A stretch of 10,412 nucleotides of DNA from Ophiocordyceps camponoti-saundersi (nom. inval.) (GCA_003339415.1 PDHQ01000700.1:474-10885); one strand, 5' to 3'; positions 1-7,440 are shown, counted from the stretch's first letter. A program made the numbers and translations. Notes: generated by a model not told the origin, from the letters alone.

Positions 1-40
1 ATTACAATAAATAAAATTTTACCAAAAAAAAAAAACGAAA

Positions 41-94
<54 letters not shown>
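1..94. other. A-rich leader with 53-base poly(A), not RIP-mutated
   Basis: A 12-A run (24-35) is followed by an unbroken run of 53 A residues at 42-94. Three CpA dinucleotides survive here (at 5, 23 and 41), each preceded by A or C, a context almost erased from the rest of the window. The run ends abruptly at 94/95 inside the start block of the first repeat unit, whose left part is missing. This could be the 3' tail of a non-LTR retrotransposon inserted after RIP had stopped acting on this locus, or an assembly or gap-filling join. The body of any such element would lie to the left, outside the window. Confidence 0.6.
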
Positions 95-96
<2 letters not shown>

Positions 97-180
97 CTAT
101 TCTTACGATACCTATAACGAAGTCGGATAACGCTATTACTTAGAGAGGTAAGCCTAGCCGCGCTCCTAATATTATACTTA

Positions 181-203
181 ACTCCCGCGCTATAGCTAAT
201 AAC
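181..203. repeat. Conserved start-block core, copy 1
   Basis: A 23-base core containing ctcccgcgctatagctaata, identical at 181-203, 3060-3082 and 5861-5883 and diverged at 7313-7334. It is a GC-containing island in otherwise strongly diverged repeats. It contains no CpA or TpG, so there is nothing for RIP to attack, which is a sufficient explanation for its stability. A protein-binding role cannot be excluded. Confidence 0.8.
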
Positions 204-646
204 GCGCTACGCTCGCCGAAACTTACGCGATCGAAGTAAATAAGCTAACCTTACGCTAGACGCCTTACTAAAACTATATATATTCCTTCCTACTTCGTAA
301 ATAGCCGTCTACCTCTAATAGCTATTATAAATATATATTATATACCTTTTACTAGCTGCCCTTGCGTAGTAGCTACCTCCTAGTATATATTCCTCTTTAT
401 CTTACTATAATTTACCTCCTAATATTTTTTCTTTATAGTTTACTAAGCTAGCTAATATAAGACGCGCTTTAAAATTCTAATAGCTTTTTATGCGGACGGA
501 TACGCTTTCCCCCGATAAGTAGCTAAAGCTTATATATCTTAGTAGCTTTTTTACTAGCTATTTTTAACTTAAGGATAGCTATTAATATAGCGCCTTACTA
601 TACTTATTTTATTAATATATATAAATATTTCGGAATAAAAAAAACA
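204..646. other. AT-rich block of unit 1, gene-free
   Basis: About 440 bases between the start block and the module of unit 1. It occupies the place of the ~515-base blocks at 3083-3597 and 5884-6400 but resembles them only weakly (for instance aatatagc, then ttattaatatatataa near 585-625). It may be a different subfamily of the repeat or a replacement. No gene is seen. It has three residual TGC sites (357, 363 and 491) and one of the window's four ATGs (490-492). Confidence 0.6.
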
Positions 647-656
647 CCCCCCCCCC
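647..656. repeat. C tract (10) at left edge of the unit 1 module
   Basis: Ten C residues preceded by aaaaaca. The adjacent CpA at 645-646 (ACA context) survives, unlike nearly all non-GCA sites in the window. Confidence 0.9.
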
Positions 657-696
657 TCTTTTTTACTCTCTCGCTCTCTCTATCTCTTTTTTCCTT

Positions 697-724
697 TTAT
701 ATATATATACGTATATATATATAA
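697..724. repeat. 28-base perfect TA palindrome centred on acgt
   Basis: The sequence is self-complementary around the ac/gt centre at 710/711, with alternating TA arms. In unit 2 the equivalent site (about 3641-3672) reads ...atacttat..., so the centre has lost perfect symmetry there. A cruciform is possible, but a simple TA microsatellite explanation suffices. Confidence 0.7.
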
Positions 725-1843
725 TACTTTTCCTTCTTTTTTCTATTATCTTAGCCTACTTATTATTTTTAAGTTTTATAATTAAAAAAAAAAATATTAT
801 ATATTCTTCTACCTTTTTAGCTCCCTTTTTAAAAAGGTATTTATTTCTTTATTTTTAATTCTTTTTTCCCTTACTAATATTATAATTATAAGGCTATAAA
901 TCCTATTATCGTTATTCGCTTTACTTTACTTAGCCTAATCGAAAAATAATTTTACTAGCGCTAGTAATATAATCTTATTATTTTACCTTTTAGAACTAAT
1001 TATTCTAACTTTTACTAGCGGCCCCTTTACTTTATTATAATATATCCTTTTCTTTCTAGTAAATAAACCCTCCTATTAACCCTTTATAGCTTAATAAGAC
1101 CGCACTTCTCTCTTATCCCGCTTACCCCGTTACTTTACGCCTTAAACGCGATAATATAATAAAGCGAGAGATTATTAAGATTATACGGTTAAGGAGCTTC
1201 TTCTGCGCTATCCTCGTAGCGTTAAGATAATTACTTATCGAAAACTACCTTGCGGCCTTAGAAGGATCGCCTATTTAAGTTTCTACGCGTTACTATTACC
1301 TTAACTCGCTATATCCTTTTATCTATTATATTAAAATACCTATTTTCGAAAATAGTGCTTATATAATATATATCCGCTTCTACTAATAGTATAGCTATAC
1401 TTACTTTTAGATTCTAGCTATACTTATCTCCTACCCTAATATAGATCTGCTAAGTAATAATAATATTATTAATAGCGATACTATTAATAGCGAAAAGTAG
1501 TTAGCCTTCCTATATAAACCCCTCCCCTTATTCTTTATTCTTATATTTAAATTTGCTTACTTAGTTATAAGTTTATAGTATAAGTTATTTATTAAAACTT
1601 TTATAATTAGAAATATTATAAATTAAGGCTAAGTTATAAGTATATATTATAATAGCTATTATTAAACTATTTACTACCTTTTACTTTTTACCTTTTATAT
1701 AAATAAACTTAACTAGAAATCTAACCTTTTAACTCTTTATAAGTATTATTAAGTTTATAAACTATAACTTTAGCTTTAAAGATAACTTATAATTATAAAG
1801 CTATTTTATAGAATTATTACTTTATTTTAATTATAATATTTAA

Positions 1844-1855
1844 CCCCCCCCCCCC
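1844..1855. repeat. C tract (12) at right edge of the unit 1 module
   Basis: Twelve C residues mark the start of the pyrimidine-rich block. The unit 2 equivalent is interrupted (ctcccctccccccc at 4781-4794). Confidence 0.9.
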
Positions 1856-2345
1856 TCTCCCCCTTATCCTCTTATTTTTTTTCCCCTTTTTAATTTCTTA
1901 CCTTTCCTATTATTTTGCTAATCTCTCCTTTTTTACTTTTTTACTATTTTTTTCCCTTTCCTTACTTTATCGCTAATATTTTCGATCTCTTACTTTTTCG
2001 ATCTCTCGCTTTTTTACTACTCTCTTATCCTCTCGCTCTCTCGCTACTCTTTCGTCCTCTTACTTTTTCGCTACTCTCCTTACCTTTTCGTAATTATTTT
2101 CCCTTTTCTTACTTTATTATTAGCGTTTTCGCTTTTTCGCCTTTTTATTTTCTCGCTATTTTTTTCTTTTTTCTCGCTCTATTACTTATATTCTCGCCCT
2201 CTCGCTCCCTTACTACTTTTTTCCTTTTCCTTACTCCGTTACTTATATCCCTACCCCTTTACTTTTCCTTTTCCTCGCTCTATTACTTATATCCCCGCCC
2301 CCTTGCCTTTTTTTTTTCTCGCTTTTTAGTCCTCTCGCCGCTTAC

Positions 2346-2475
2346 GCTACTCTCTTTATCCTCTCGCTCTCTTTTTATAACTTTCGCTCTCTCGCCCCCT
2401 CGCTACCCTCGCTACTCTCCTTATCCTCTTACCCTCTTTTTATATCTTTCGCTCTCTCGCCCCCTTACTACCTTT
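2346..2475. repeat. 65-base tandem pair
   Basis: gctactctctttatcctctc at 2346 recurs as gctactctccttatcctctt at 2411. The following ctctttttata and ctttcgctctctcgccccc segments are also repeated at +65. Confidence 0.85.
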
Positions 2476-2680
2476 ATTACTTTTTTCGCTCTCTTATTAT
2501 TTTTCCTTTCTCTTACTTTTTTACTACTTTTATTATTATATATATTATTTCTCTTATTACTTTTTTTACCTTTTAGTAGCTTTTTTATATTCTCGCCTAT
2601 ATTAATACGCTATTTTATAGCTTATTTTTATTTTATATAGCTATTTTTTTTTTTATATATCTCCTTACTTTATCGCCTCT

Positions 2681-2700
2681 ATTAGTTATATAAGTAAATA
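2681..2700. repeat. Conserved 20-base motif, unit 1
   Basis: attagttatataagtaaata is identical at 2681-2700 and 6729-6748 and has one change at 5365-5384. It precedes the CT tract in every unit and is a reliable anchor for alignment. Confidence 0.85.
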
Positions 2701-2759
2701 AGTTTTTTTTTCCTTATTTATATTTTATTTCTCTCTCTCTTTTTTCCTTTTTCCGTATA

Positions 2760-2763
<4 letters not shown>

Positions 2764-2791
<28 letters not shown>
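2764..2791. repeat. AT microsatellite, unit 1
   Basis: About 14 TA dinucleotides following ccgtatataat. The same element recurs in units 2 and 3. Confidence 0.95.
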
Positions 2792-3059
2792 CTTTTATTT
2801 ATACTTTTTCTAACTATCTTTCTTATTTTCGTTATTTTTTTATATAAAATAGGTATTATTTTCCCTTTTACCTCTCCTTTTTCCTCCTTATATCCTTTTT
2901 CTTATTATAAACCTTTAAGCAAATAAACGCGTAATATTATATATTAATACTTCGCTTCCTTAAGTACTATATATATTCTTTATTACGATACTTATAGCGA
3001 GGTTTAGTAACGATCCTATTAGTTAAGGTTAGCTTAACTAGCTTATAATATAGCACTTA

Positions 3060-3082
3060 ACTCCCGCGCTATAGCTAATAAC
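3060..3082. repeat. Conserved start-block core, copy 2
   Basis: Identical to the core at 181-203 and 5861-5883. It is preceded by tagcactta, whose GCA is retained in unit 2 and unit 3 (3054 and 5855). Confidence 0.8.
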
Positions 3083-3597
3083 TTTTTAAGCTTAGGGAAT
3101 ATACTTAAGGTAAAAAAAGAATAAGTATAAGCTGCTAAGGCGGCGTATAACGCCCTTTTAAATATATACTTATTCTTTCGCTAATAGTTTTAAGCTTTAG
3201 CTATCTAAGGAATATTATAATTCTCCGGTTTATATATATTATAACGCTAACTAGTTAGAATATTACGCGGTAATTAGATACCTCCCTCTTTCCTTCTTAC
3301 CTAATAACTAACCTAATTATATATTATAGTTTACGAAGCCCTTTTTTTAATATTAAGCTTAAAGATACTAAGAGCTTATTATATAAGAAAATCTCTCTAC
3401 CGCTAAATAGCTTAAATATACTTACCTCCGAGGATATTTTACGAAATATTATAGCTTTTAAGATAGGTTTAATAATAGCGAATAATTTAATTCCGAAAAT
3501 ACCTAATATAGCTCTTAACTTTATTTATATTCTAGATATATAGTTTAATAATAAAAAAATATAACTATTTATCTTCTATACTATAATTATATTTTAT
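3083..3597. repeat. AT-rich block of unit 2
   Basis: About 515 bases collinear with 5884-6400. Shared landmarks are tttagggaatata-like sequence, cgtataacgcc, atatattataacgctaac, taattatatattatagttta, tattaagcttaaagatat and attatattttatatctcc. It is saturated with TAA and TAG in all frames. No gene or RNA fold is recognised. Confidence 0.85.
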
Positions 3598-3603
3598 ATC
3601 TCC

Positions 3604-4784
3604 TTATTTTATTTTTCCCCCCCTCTCCCTCTTTTTCCTTTTATATATATATATACTTATATATATATAATATATTTTTTTCTCTTTTTTATTATCTTAG
3701 CCTCCTTATAATTATCGACTTTACGATTTAATAAAAAAAGGTATTTTATATTCTTATACCCCTCCCTCTATCTCCCTCTTTATATAGTATTTTCTTTTTA
3801 TTTTCGTTCCTTCTTTCCCTAGTTAATCTTCTATAATAGGGCTATAAATCTTATCGTTATTACTTACTTTACTTACCTTAGTCCGATTAAAAAATAGTAT
3901 TACTAGCGGTAGCGATATAATCTTATCGTTTTACTTTTTAAAACTAATTATTTCGATAGCTACTAGCGGTCCTTTTACCTTTTTATAATACTTTTTTCTC
4001 TTTTTAATAAATAAACCCTCCTACTAACTTTATATAGCCTAATAAGACCGTACTTCTTTCTTATCCCGCTTACCCCGTTACTTTACGCCTTAAACGCGAT
4101 AACTTAACTAAGCGAGAGGTTATTAAAATTATACGGCTAAGAAGCTATTTCCGCGCTATCTTCGCAGCGTTAAGAAGATCGCTTATCTAAGCTTACCTCG
4201 CAGCCTTAGAAGGATTACTTATTTAAGTTTCTACGCGTTACTATTATATTAACTTACTATACCCCTTTATCCGCTATATTAAAATACCTTTTTTCGAAAA
4301 CGGTGCTTATATAACGTATATCTTTTTTTACTAATAGCGTAACTATATTTCTTTTTAGATTCTAGCTATACTCCCCTCCTACCTTTAAATAAATCTACTA
4401 AGTAATAACGATATTACTAATAGCGAAGAGTAGTTAGCTATTTTTTATAAACCTCTTTTTTTATTCTCTATCTTTATATTTAAATTAGCTTACTTAGTTA
4501 TAAGGTTACTATATAAGTAATTTATAAAAACTTTCGGTTTTAGAAATATTATAAATTAAAGCTACTTATATATATATTACCCTCTAGCTATAGTTAACTT
4601 ATCTATTAGCTTTTACTTTTTATCTTTTATATAAATAAACTTAACTAAAAATCTAATTTTTTAATTTTCCTTTAAAGCTATTATTAAATTTATAAATTAT
4701 AATTTTAGCCTCGGAAATAACTTATAGTAATAAAGCTATTTTATAAAATTAGTTTTTTATTTTAAATACGATATTTAAATCTCC
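3604..4784. repeat. ~1.2 kb module of unit 2, function unknown
   Basis: Second copy of the module, collinear with 647-1843. The hexamer atctcc lies at both edges (3598-3603 and 4779-4784), 1,181 bases apart. Unit 3 has one such junction (6399-6404) and no module. The core around 3840-4450 matches unit 1 closely (ttatcccgcttaccccgtta at 4060-4079; ctacgcgttactatta at 4231-4246). Several surviving sites sit at equivalent positions in both copies, such as gtgcttat at 1355 and 4303. No open gene is seen. Confidence 0.75.
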
Positions 4785-5230
4785 CCTCCCCCCCTTATTC
4801 TCTTATCTTTTTTCCCCTTTTTAATTTCTTACTTTTCTTATTACTTTGCTAATTCTCCCCTCTCGCTCTCTTACTATTTTTTTCCCTTCTCGCTTTTTCG
4901 ATTTCTCGCTACTTTATCGTCCTCTCGCTTTCTTACTATTTTATCGTCCCCTTACTCTCTTATTACTCTCCTTGCCTTTTCCTCCCTTTATTACTAATCT
5001 CCTCGCTTTTTCGATCTCTCGCTTTTTAATCTTTTTACCGCTCTCGCTACTCTCCTCGCCTTTTCGATTTCTTACTTTTTAGTCCTCTTACCGCTCTTGC
5101 TACTCTCCTCGCCTTTTCGATCTCTTACTTTTTAGTCCTCTTACTCTCTTATTACTCTCTTTATTCTCTTACTCTCTTATTACTCTCCTCGTTACCTCGC
5201 TCTCTTATTACTCTTATCGCTATATATATT
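4785..5230. repeat. Pyrimidine-rich degenerate minisatellite block, unit 2
   Basis: Shorter counterpart of 1844-2640. It opens with the same ttaatttcttac and tttgcta landmarks (about 4821-4851). It contains a 53-base tandem array (4993-5151) and then a 28-base shift repeat of ttactctcttattactctc (5141 and 5169). The open frame at 4846-5082 also begins at TTG, at the place equivalent to the one in unit 1. Both are consequences of composition. Confidence 0.8.
4993..5151. repeat. 53-base minisatellite, three copies
   Basis: Copies lie at about 4993-5045, 5046-5098 and 5099-5151. The last two share gctactctcctcgcctttt exactly and then differ mainly by C/T. The period differs from the 65 bases seen in unit 1, so the two blocks have turned over independently. 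Confidence 0.85.
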
Positions 5231-5364
5231 ATTCCTTACGCTACCTTTTCTACCTCTTATTAATTTTTTTATATTTTTATTTATATAAATATAGTATCTT
5301 ATAGCTTATTTTTATTTTGCTTAACTATTTCTTTTTTTATATCCCTTTTCGTTTTATTACTTAT

Positions 5365-5384
5365 TATAGTTATATAAGTAAATA
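5365..5384. repeat. Conserved 20-base motif, unit 2
   Basis: tatagttatataagtaaata, one base different from the copies at 2681 and 6729. Confidence 0.85.
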
Positions 5385-5411
5385 GGTATTTTTTTCCTTA
5401 TTTATATTTCG

Positions 5412-5413
5412 TT

Positions 5414-5479
<66 letters not shown>

Positions 5480-5542
5480 CCTTTTTTTCTCTTTATTTCT
5501 CTCTCTCTCTTTTTTTTTTTTTTTTCCTCTCTCTTTCTCTCC
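5412..5542. repeat. CT/T tract of unit 2 (131 bases, one purine)
   Basis: Contains (CT)15 at 5419-5448, a 32-T run at 5448-5479 and a 16-T run at 5510-5525. The only purine is at 5495. The same position in unit 1 has just 27 bases (2728-2754). Confidence 0.9.
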
Positions 5543-5556
5543 GTTCTTTCCGTATA

Positions 5557-5560
<4 letters not shown>

Positions 5561-5592
<32 letters not shown>
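5561..5592. repeat. AT microsatellite, unit 2
   Basis: About 16 TA dinucleotides in the same context (ccgtatataat) as in unit 1. Confidence 0.95.
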
Positions 5593-5593
<1 letters not shown>

Positions 5594-5860
5594 TATTATT
5601 CCTACTCTCTTTAACTATTTTTCTTATTTTTATTATTTTTTTATATAAAATAGGTATTATTTTCCCTTTAACCTCCTTACTTTCCTCCTTATATCCTATT
5701 CCTTCTTATAAACCCTCTAAAAGATAAACGCGTAGTATTATATACTAATATTTTACTTTTTTAAGCACTATATATATTCTTTATTATAATACTTATAACA
5801 AAGTTAAGTAACGCTCCCGCTAGTTTAGGTAAGCTAAAATAGCTTATAATATAGCACCTA

Positions 5861-5883
5861 ACTCCCGCGCTATAGCTAATAAC
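5861..5883. repeat. Conserved start-block core, copy 3
   Basis: Identical to the cores at 181-203 and 3060-3082. The fourth occurrence (7313-7334) carries several C-to-T type changes. Confidence 0.8.
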
Positions 5884-6400
5884 TTTTTAAGTTTAGGGAA
5901 TATACGCGATATAAAAAAGAATAAGCTTAGGCCGCTTAGGTAGCGTATAACGCCTTATAAATAGTATACTTATTCTTTCGCCGATAAACTTAAGCTCTCG
6001 CTATCCGATAATTATTTTAGTTCTCTTATTTATATATATTATAACGCTAACGATTTAGAATATTATACGGTAACTAGATACCTCCTTCTTTTTTTCCTAT
6101 CTAATAATTAACTTAATTATATATTATAGTTTACGAAGCTTTCTTTTTAATATTAAGCTTAAAGATATTAGAAGCTTATTATCCGATAAAATCTTTCTAA
6201 TACTAAATAGTTTAAGTACGCTTACTTTTAGAGATATTTCGTATATTACTATAGTCTCTAAGATAAATTTAATAATAATAAATAATTTAAATTAAAAGGT
6301 TCTTATTATAGCCCTTAACTTTACTTTATATTTTAAATATATAGTTTAATAGTAGAAAGATATAAGTATTTATTTTTTAAGCTATTATTATATTTTATAT
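5884..6400. repeat. AT-rich block of unit 3
   Basis: Collinear copy of 3083-3597 that differs mainly by transitions, including CG/TA swaps such as 3266-3267 (CG) against 6066-6067 (TA). It ends at the point where unit 3 skips the ~1.2 kb module. No gene is seen. Confidence 0.85.
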
Positions 6401-6728
6401 CTCCCCCTTTTATTTTTTTTTTTTTTTTCCTTTTTTTAATTTACTAGCTTTTTTCCCCTCTCCTTTCGCTAGTCTCCTCTTACCCTTTTCGTATATTTCC
6501 CTTACTACTCTTCTCTTCCTCTCTTATATTATCTCGCTTTCTTATTATTATTACCCCCCCCCCCCCCCCATAAATACTACCTACCAACCCCCCTTACGCT
6601 CTCGCCACCTTACTTTTATATTTTACTACTCTTCGCACTCTTATATATATTAATATACCCTCTTACGCCTTATCGTTACCTTATATAAGTTTTTTTCTTT
6701 TCGCTTACCTTTATATTTTATCGCTATT
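6401..6728. repeat. Pyrimidine-rich block of unit 3 with 16-C tract
   Basis: The counterpart of the minisatellite blocks, shortened. ttttttttaatttac at 6431 aligns with about 4817 in unit 2. A run of 16 C residues lies at 6554-6569. Immediately after it three CpAs in CCA context survive (6569, 6585 and 6606), a cluster unlike the rest of the array. No gene is seen. Confidence 0.7.
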
Positions 6729-6748
6729 ATTAGTTATATAAGTAAATA
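6729..6748. repeat. Conserved 20-base motif, unit 3
   Basis: Identical to the copy at 2681-2700. The spacing to the unit 2 copy is 1,364 bases. Confidence 0.85.
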
Positions 6749-6773
6749 GTTATTTTTTTTCTTTTTTTTTATA

Positions 6774-7010
6774 TTTCTTTTTTCTCTCTCTCTCTCTATC
6801 CTCTCTCTCTCCCTCTCTTTTCCTCTCCTCTTTTTTCCTCTCCTCTCTTTTCTCTCTCCTTCTCTCCCTCTCTTCCTTTCTCTCTCTCTCTTCCTCTCCT
6901 CTCTCTTCTCTTTCCCTCTCTCCCCCTCTCCCTCTCTCCTTTTCTCTCTTACTCTTCCTCTCCTCTCTCTTCTCTTTCCCTCTCTCCCTCTCTCCTCTCT
7001 CTCTTTCTTT
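6774..7010. repeat. CT/T tract of unit 3 (237 bases, two purines)
   Basis: Only 6798 and 6951 are purines, and 6799-6950 is 152 bases of uninterrupted pyrimidine. Short tandem duplications are visible (cttcctctcctctctcttct at about 6890 and again near 6955). The tract is capable of intramolecular triplex in principle. No regulatory role can be inferred from sequence. Confidence 0.9.
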
Positions 7011-7026
7011 ATATAGTTATAGATAG

Positions 7027-7045
7027 ATATATATATATATATATA
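7027..7045. repeat. AT microsatellite, unit 3
   Basis: A shorter TA run preceded by atagttatagatag. It is equivalent to 2764 and 5561. Confidence 0.9.
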
Positions 7046-7230
7046 CGCCTTTCTTCCTACTCTCTCTAACTATTTTTCTTATTATTATTATTTTTCTATA
7101 TAAAATAGGTATTATTTTCCCTAATTTTTTTACTTTCCTTTTTATATCTTATTTCTTATTATAAACCTTTTAAGAGATAAATATATAATATTATATATTA
7201 ATATTTCGCTTTCTTAAGTATTATATATAT

Positions 7231-7440
7231 TTTTTATTATAATACTTATATTAAAGTTAAGTAGCGCTTCTACTAGTTAAGGTAAGCTAAAATAGCTTAT
7301 AATATAGCGCTTAATTTCCTCGTTATAACTAATACCGCGCTAAGCTTACGCCTAACTAGCGCTACCGAAATATACTAGCTTACGCTTTATACTAAGTTTT
7401 ATAAAAGCTATATATATTCGTTTATATACTTTTAAAAGCT
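7231..7440. repeat. Large tandem repeat, start of a fourth unit (partial)
   Basis: The start block recurs here (tattataata at 7235-7244, then taatatagcgcttaa and the diverged core at 7313-7334). Beyond about 7335 the sequence no longer follows units 2 and 3. It has only weak similarity to the corresponding part of unit 1 (cgcgct, then ctatatatattc about 80 bases later). The array therefore appears to end, or to be interrupted, around 7440. Confidence 0.7.

Larger units (their letters stand above)
647..1843. repeat. ~1.2 kb module of unit 1, function unknown
   Basis: The module is present in units 1 and 2 and missing from unit 3. Here it is bracketed by C tracts (647-656 and 1844-1855). It holds the TA palindrome (697-724), a better-conserved, more GC-containing core (about 890-1500, with ttatcccgcttaccccgtta at 1114-1133 and ctacgcgttactatta at 1283-1298) and an AT-rich tail. 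The mosaic of conserved and decayed parts suggests an old gene or transposable-element relic. RIP stops fill every frame and I cannot assign a family. No terminal inverted repeats are evident. Confidence 0.7.
1844..2640. repeat. Pyrimidine-rich degenerate minisatellite block, unit 1
   Basis: About 800 bases built from variants of ctcgct, ctactctcc, gtcctctta and ctttttcgat. A clear tandem pair has a 65-base period (2346-2410 and 2411-2475), and tcgctctattacttatat recurs at 2174 and 2275. A pyrimidine-rich strand cannot spell TAA or TAG often, so long frames stay open by composition alone. The frame at 1915-2640 begins at TTG, reads as Leu/Phe/Ser-rich low complexity and is not credible as a gene. 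Confidence 0.8.
95..2975. repeat. Large tandem repeat, unit 1 (left-truncated, ~2.88 kb)
   Basis: First copy of a head-to-tail repeat. The anchor acgata at 105-110 recurs at 2985-2990, so the spacing is about 2,880 bases. Order: start block (95-203), a diverged AT-rich block (204-646), a ~1.2 kb module (about 647-1843), a pyrimidine-rich minisatellite block (1844-2640), a short CT tract, an AT microsatellite and the run-in to unit 2. Apart from the CpA-bearing leader at its left edge it is heavily RIP-depleted. Differences from unit 2 include many C/T and G/A changes, CG/TA swaps, indels and some transversions, so the duplication is old. Boundaries are approximate because no terminal motif defines them. 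Confidence 0.85.
2976..5777. repeat. Large tandem repeat, unit 2 (complete, ~2.80 kb)
   Basis: Complete copy in the same orientation as unit 1. Collinear anchors include tactagcgg (3961 against 1014), the aataagaccg block (4041 against 1093), the gtgcttatataa block (4304 against 1356) and the attagttatataagtaaata-like motif (5365 against 2681). It contains the longest stretch with no CpA or TpG on either strand, 3135-4164 (1,030 bases). Its CT/T tract is far longer than that of unit 1. No open frame with an ATG start is seen. Confidence 0.88.
5778..7230. repeat. Large tandem repeat, unit 3 (internally deleted, ~1.45 kb)
   Basis: Same orientation and order as units 1 and 2, but the ~1.2 kb module is absent. 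Homology to unit 2 runs through the start block and AT-rich block to about 6400, where tatatctccccc leads directly into sequence matching the pyrimidine block of unit 2 (from about 4781). It then carries a 16-C tract (6554-6569), the conserved attagttatataagtaaata motif (6729-6748) and a 237-base pyrimidine tract. The spacing from its start block to the next is about 1,453 bases. Confidence 0.85.

Noticed and set aside
697..724. TA palindrome as a functional hairpin, terminator or origin
   Set aside because: It is a TA dinucleotide run with a single acgt centre, and symmetry is lost in the second copy. Nothing nearby suggests transcription or replication function.
1062..1081. Telomeric repeat fragments (aaccctcctattaaccc)
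   Set aside because: These are isolated CCCT-like words, with no run of TTAGGG or CCCTAA anywhere in the window.
1915..2640. 241-codon open frame on the + strand
   Set aside because: It begins at TTG, has no ATG, and is a Leu/Phe/Ser/Pro-rich low-complexity string. The strand is pyrimidine-rich and so lacks TAA and TAG by composition, and the frame lies in a degenerate minisatellite.
4846..5082. 78-codon open frame on the + strand
   Set aside because: It starts at TTG at the place equivalent to the frame in unit 1 but is three times shorter and not conserved as protein. Composition explains it.
2681..7334. LTRs of a retrotransposon (repeated start blocks flanking ~2.4 kb)
   Set aside because: There are four occurrences in head-to-tail order, homology continues through the whole unit rather than stopping at block edges, and no primer-binding site, polypurine tract or TG...CA ends can be supported in RIPed DNA.
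95..7440. CRISPR array or phase-spaced short repeats
   Set aside because: The short repeats have no regular spacer structure. The regularity is a kilobase-scale tandem unit plus microsatellites, in what looks like a fungal genome.
95..7440. Ribosomal DNA repeat (tandem, multi-kb)
   Set aside because: No recognisable conserved rRNA segments are seen. The unit is too short for a fungal rDNA repeat and is dominated by microsatellite-like sequence.
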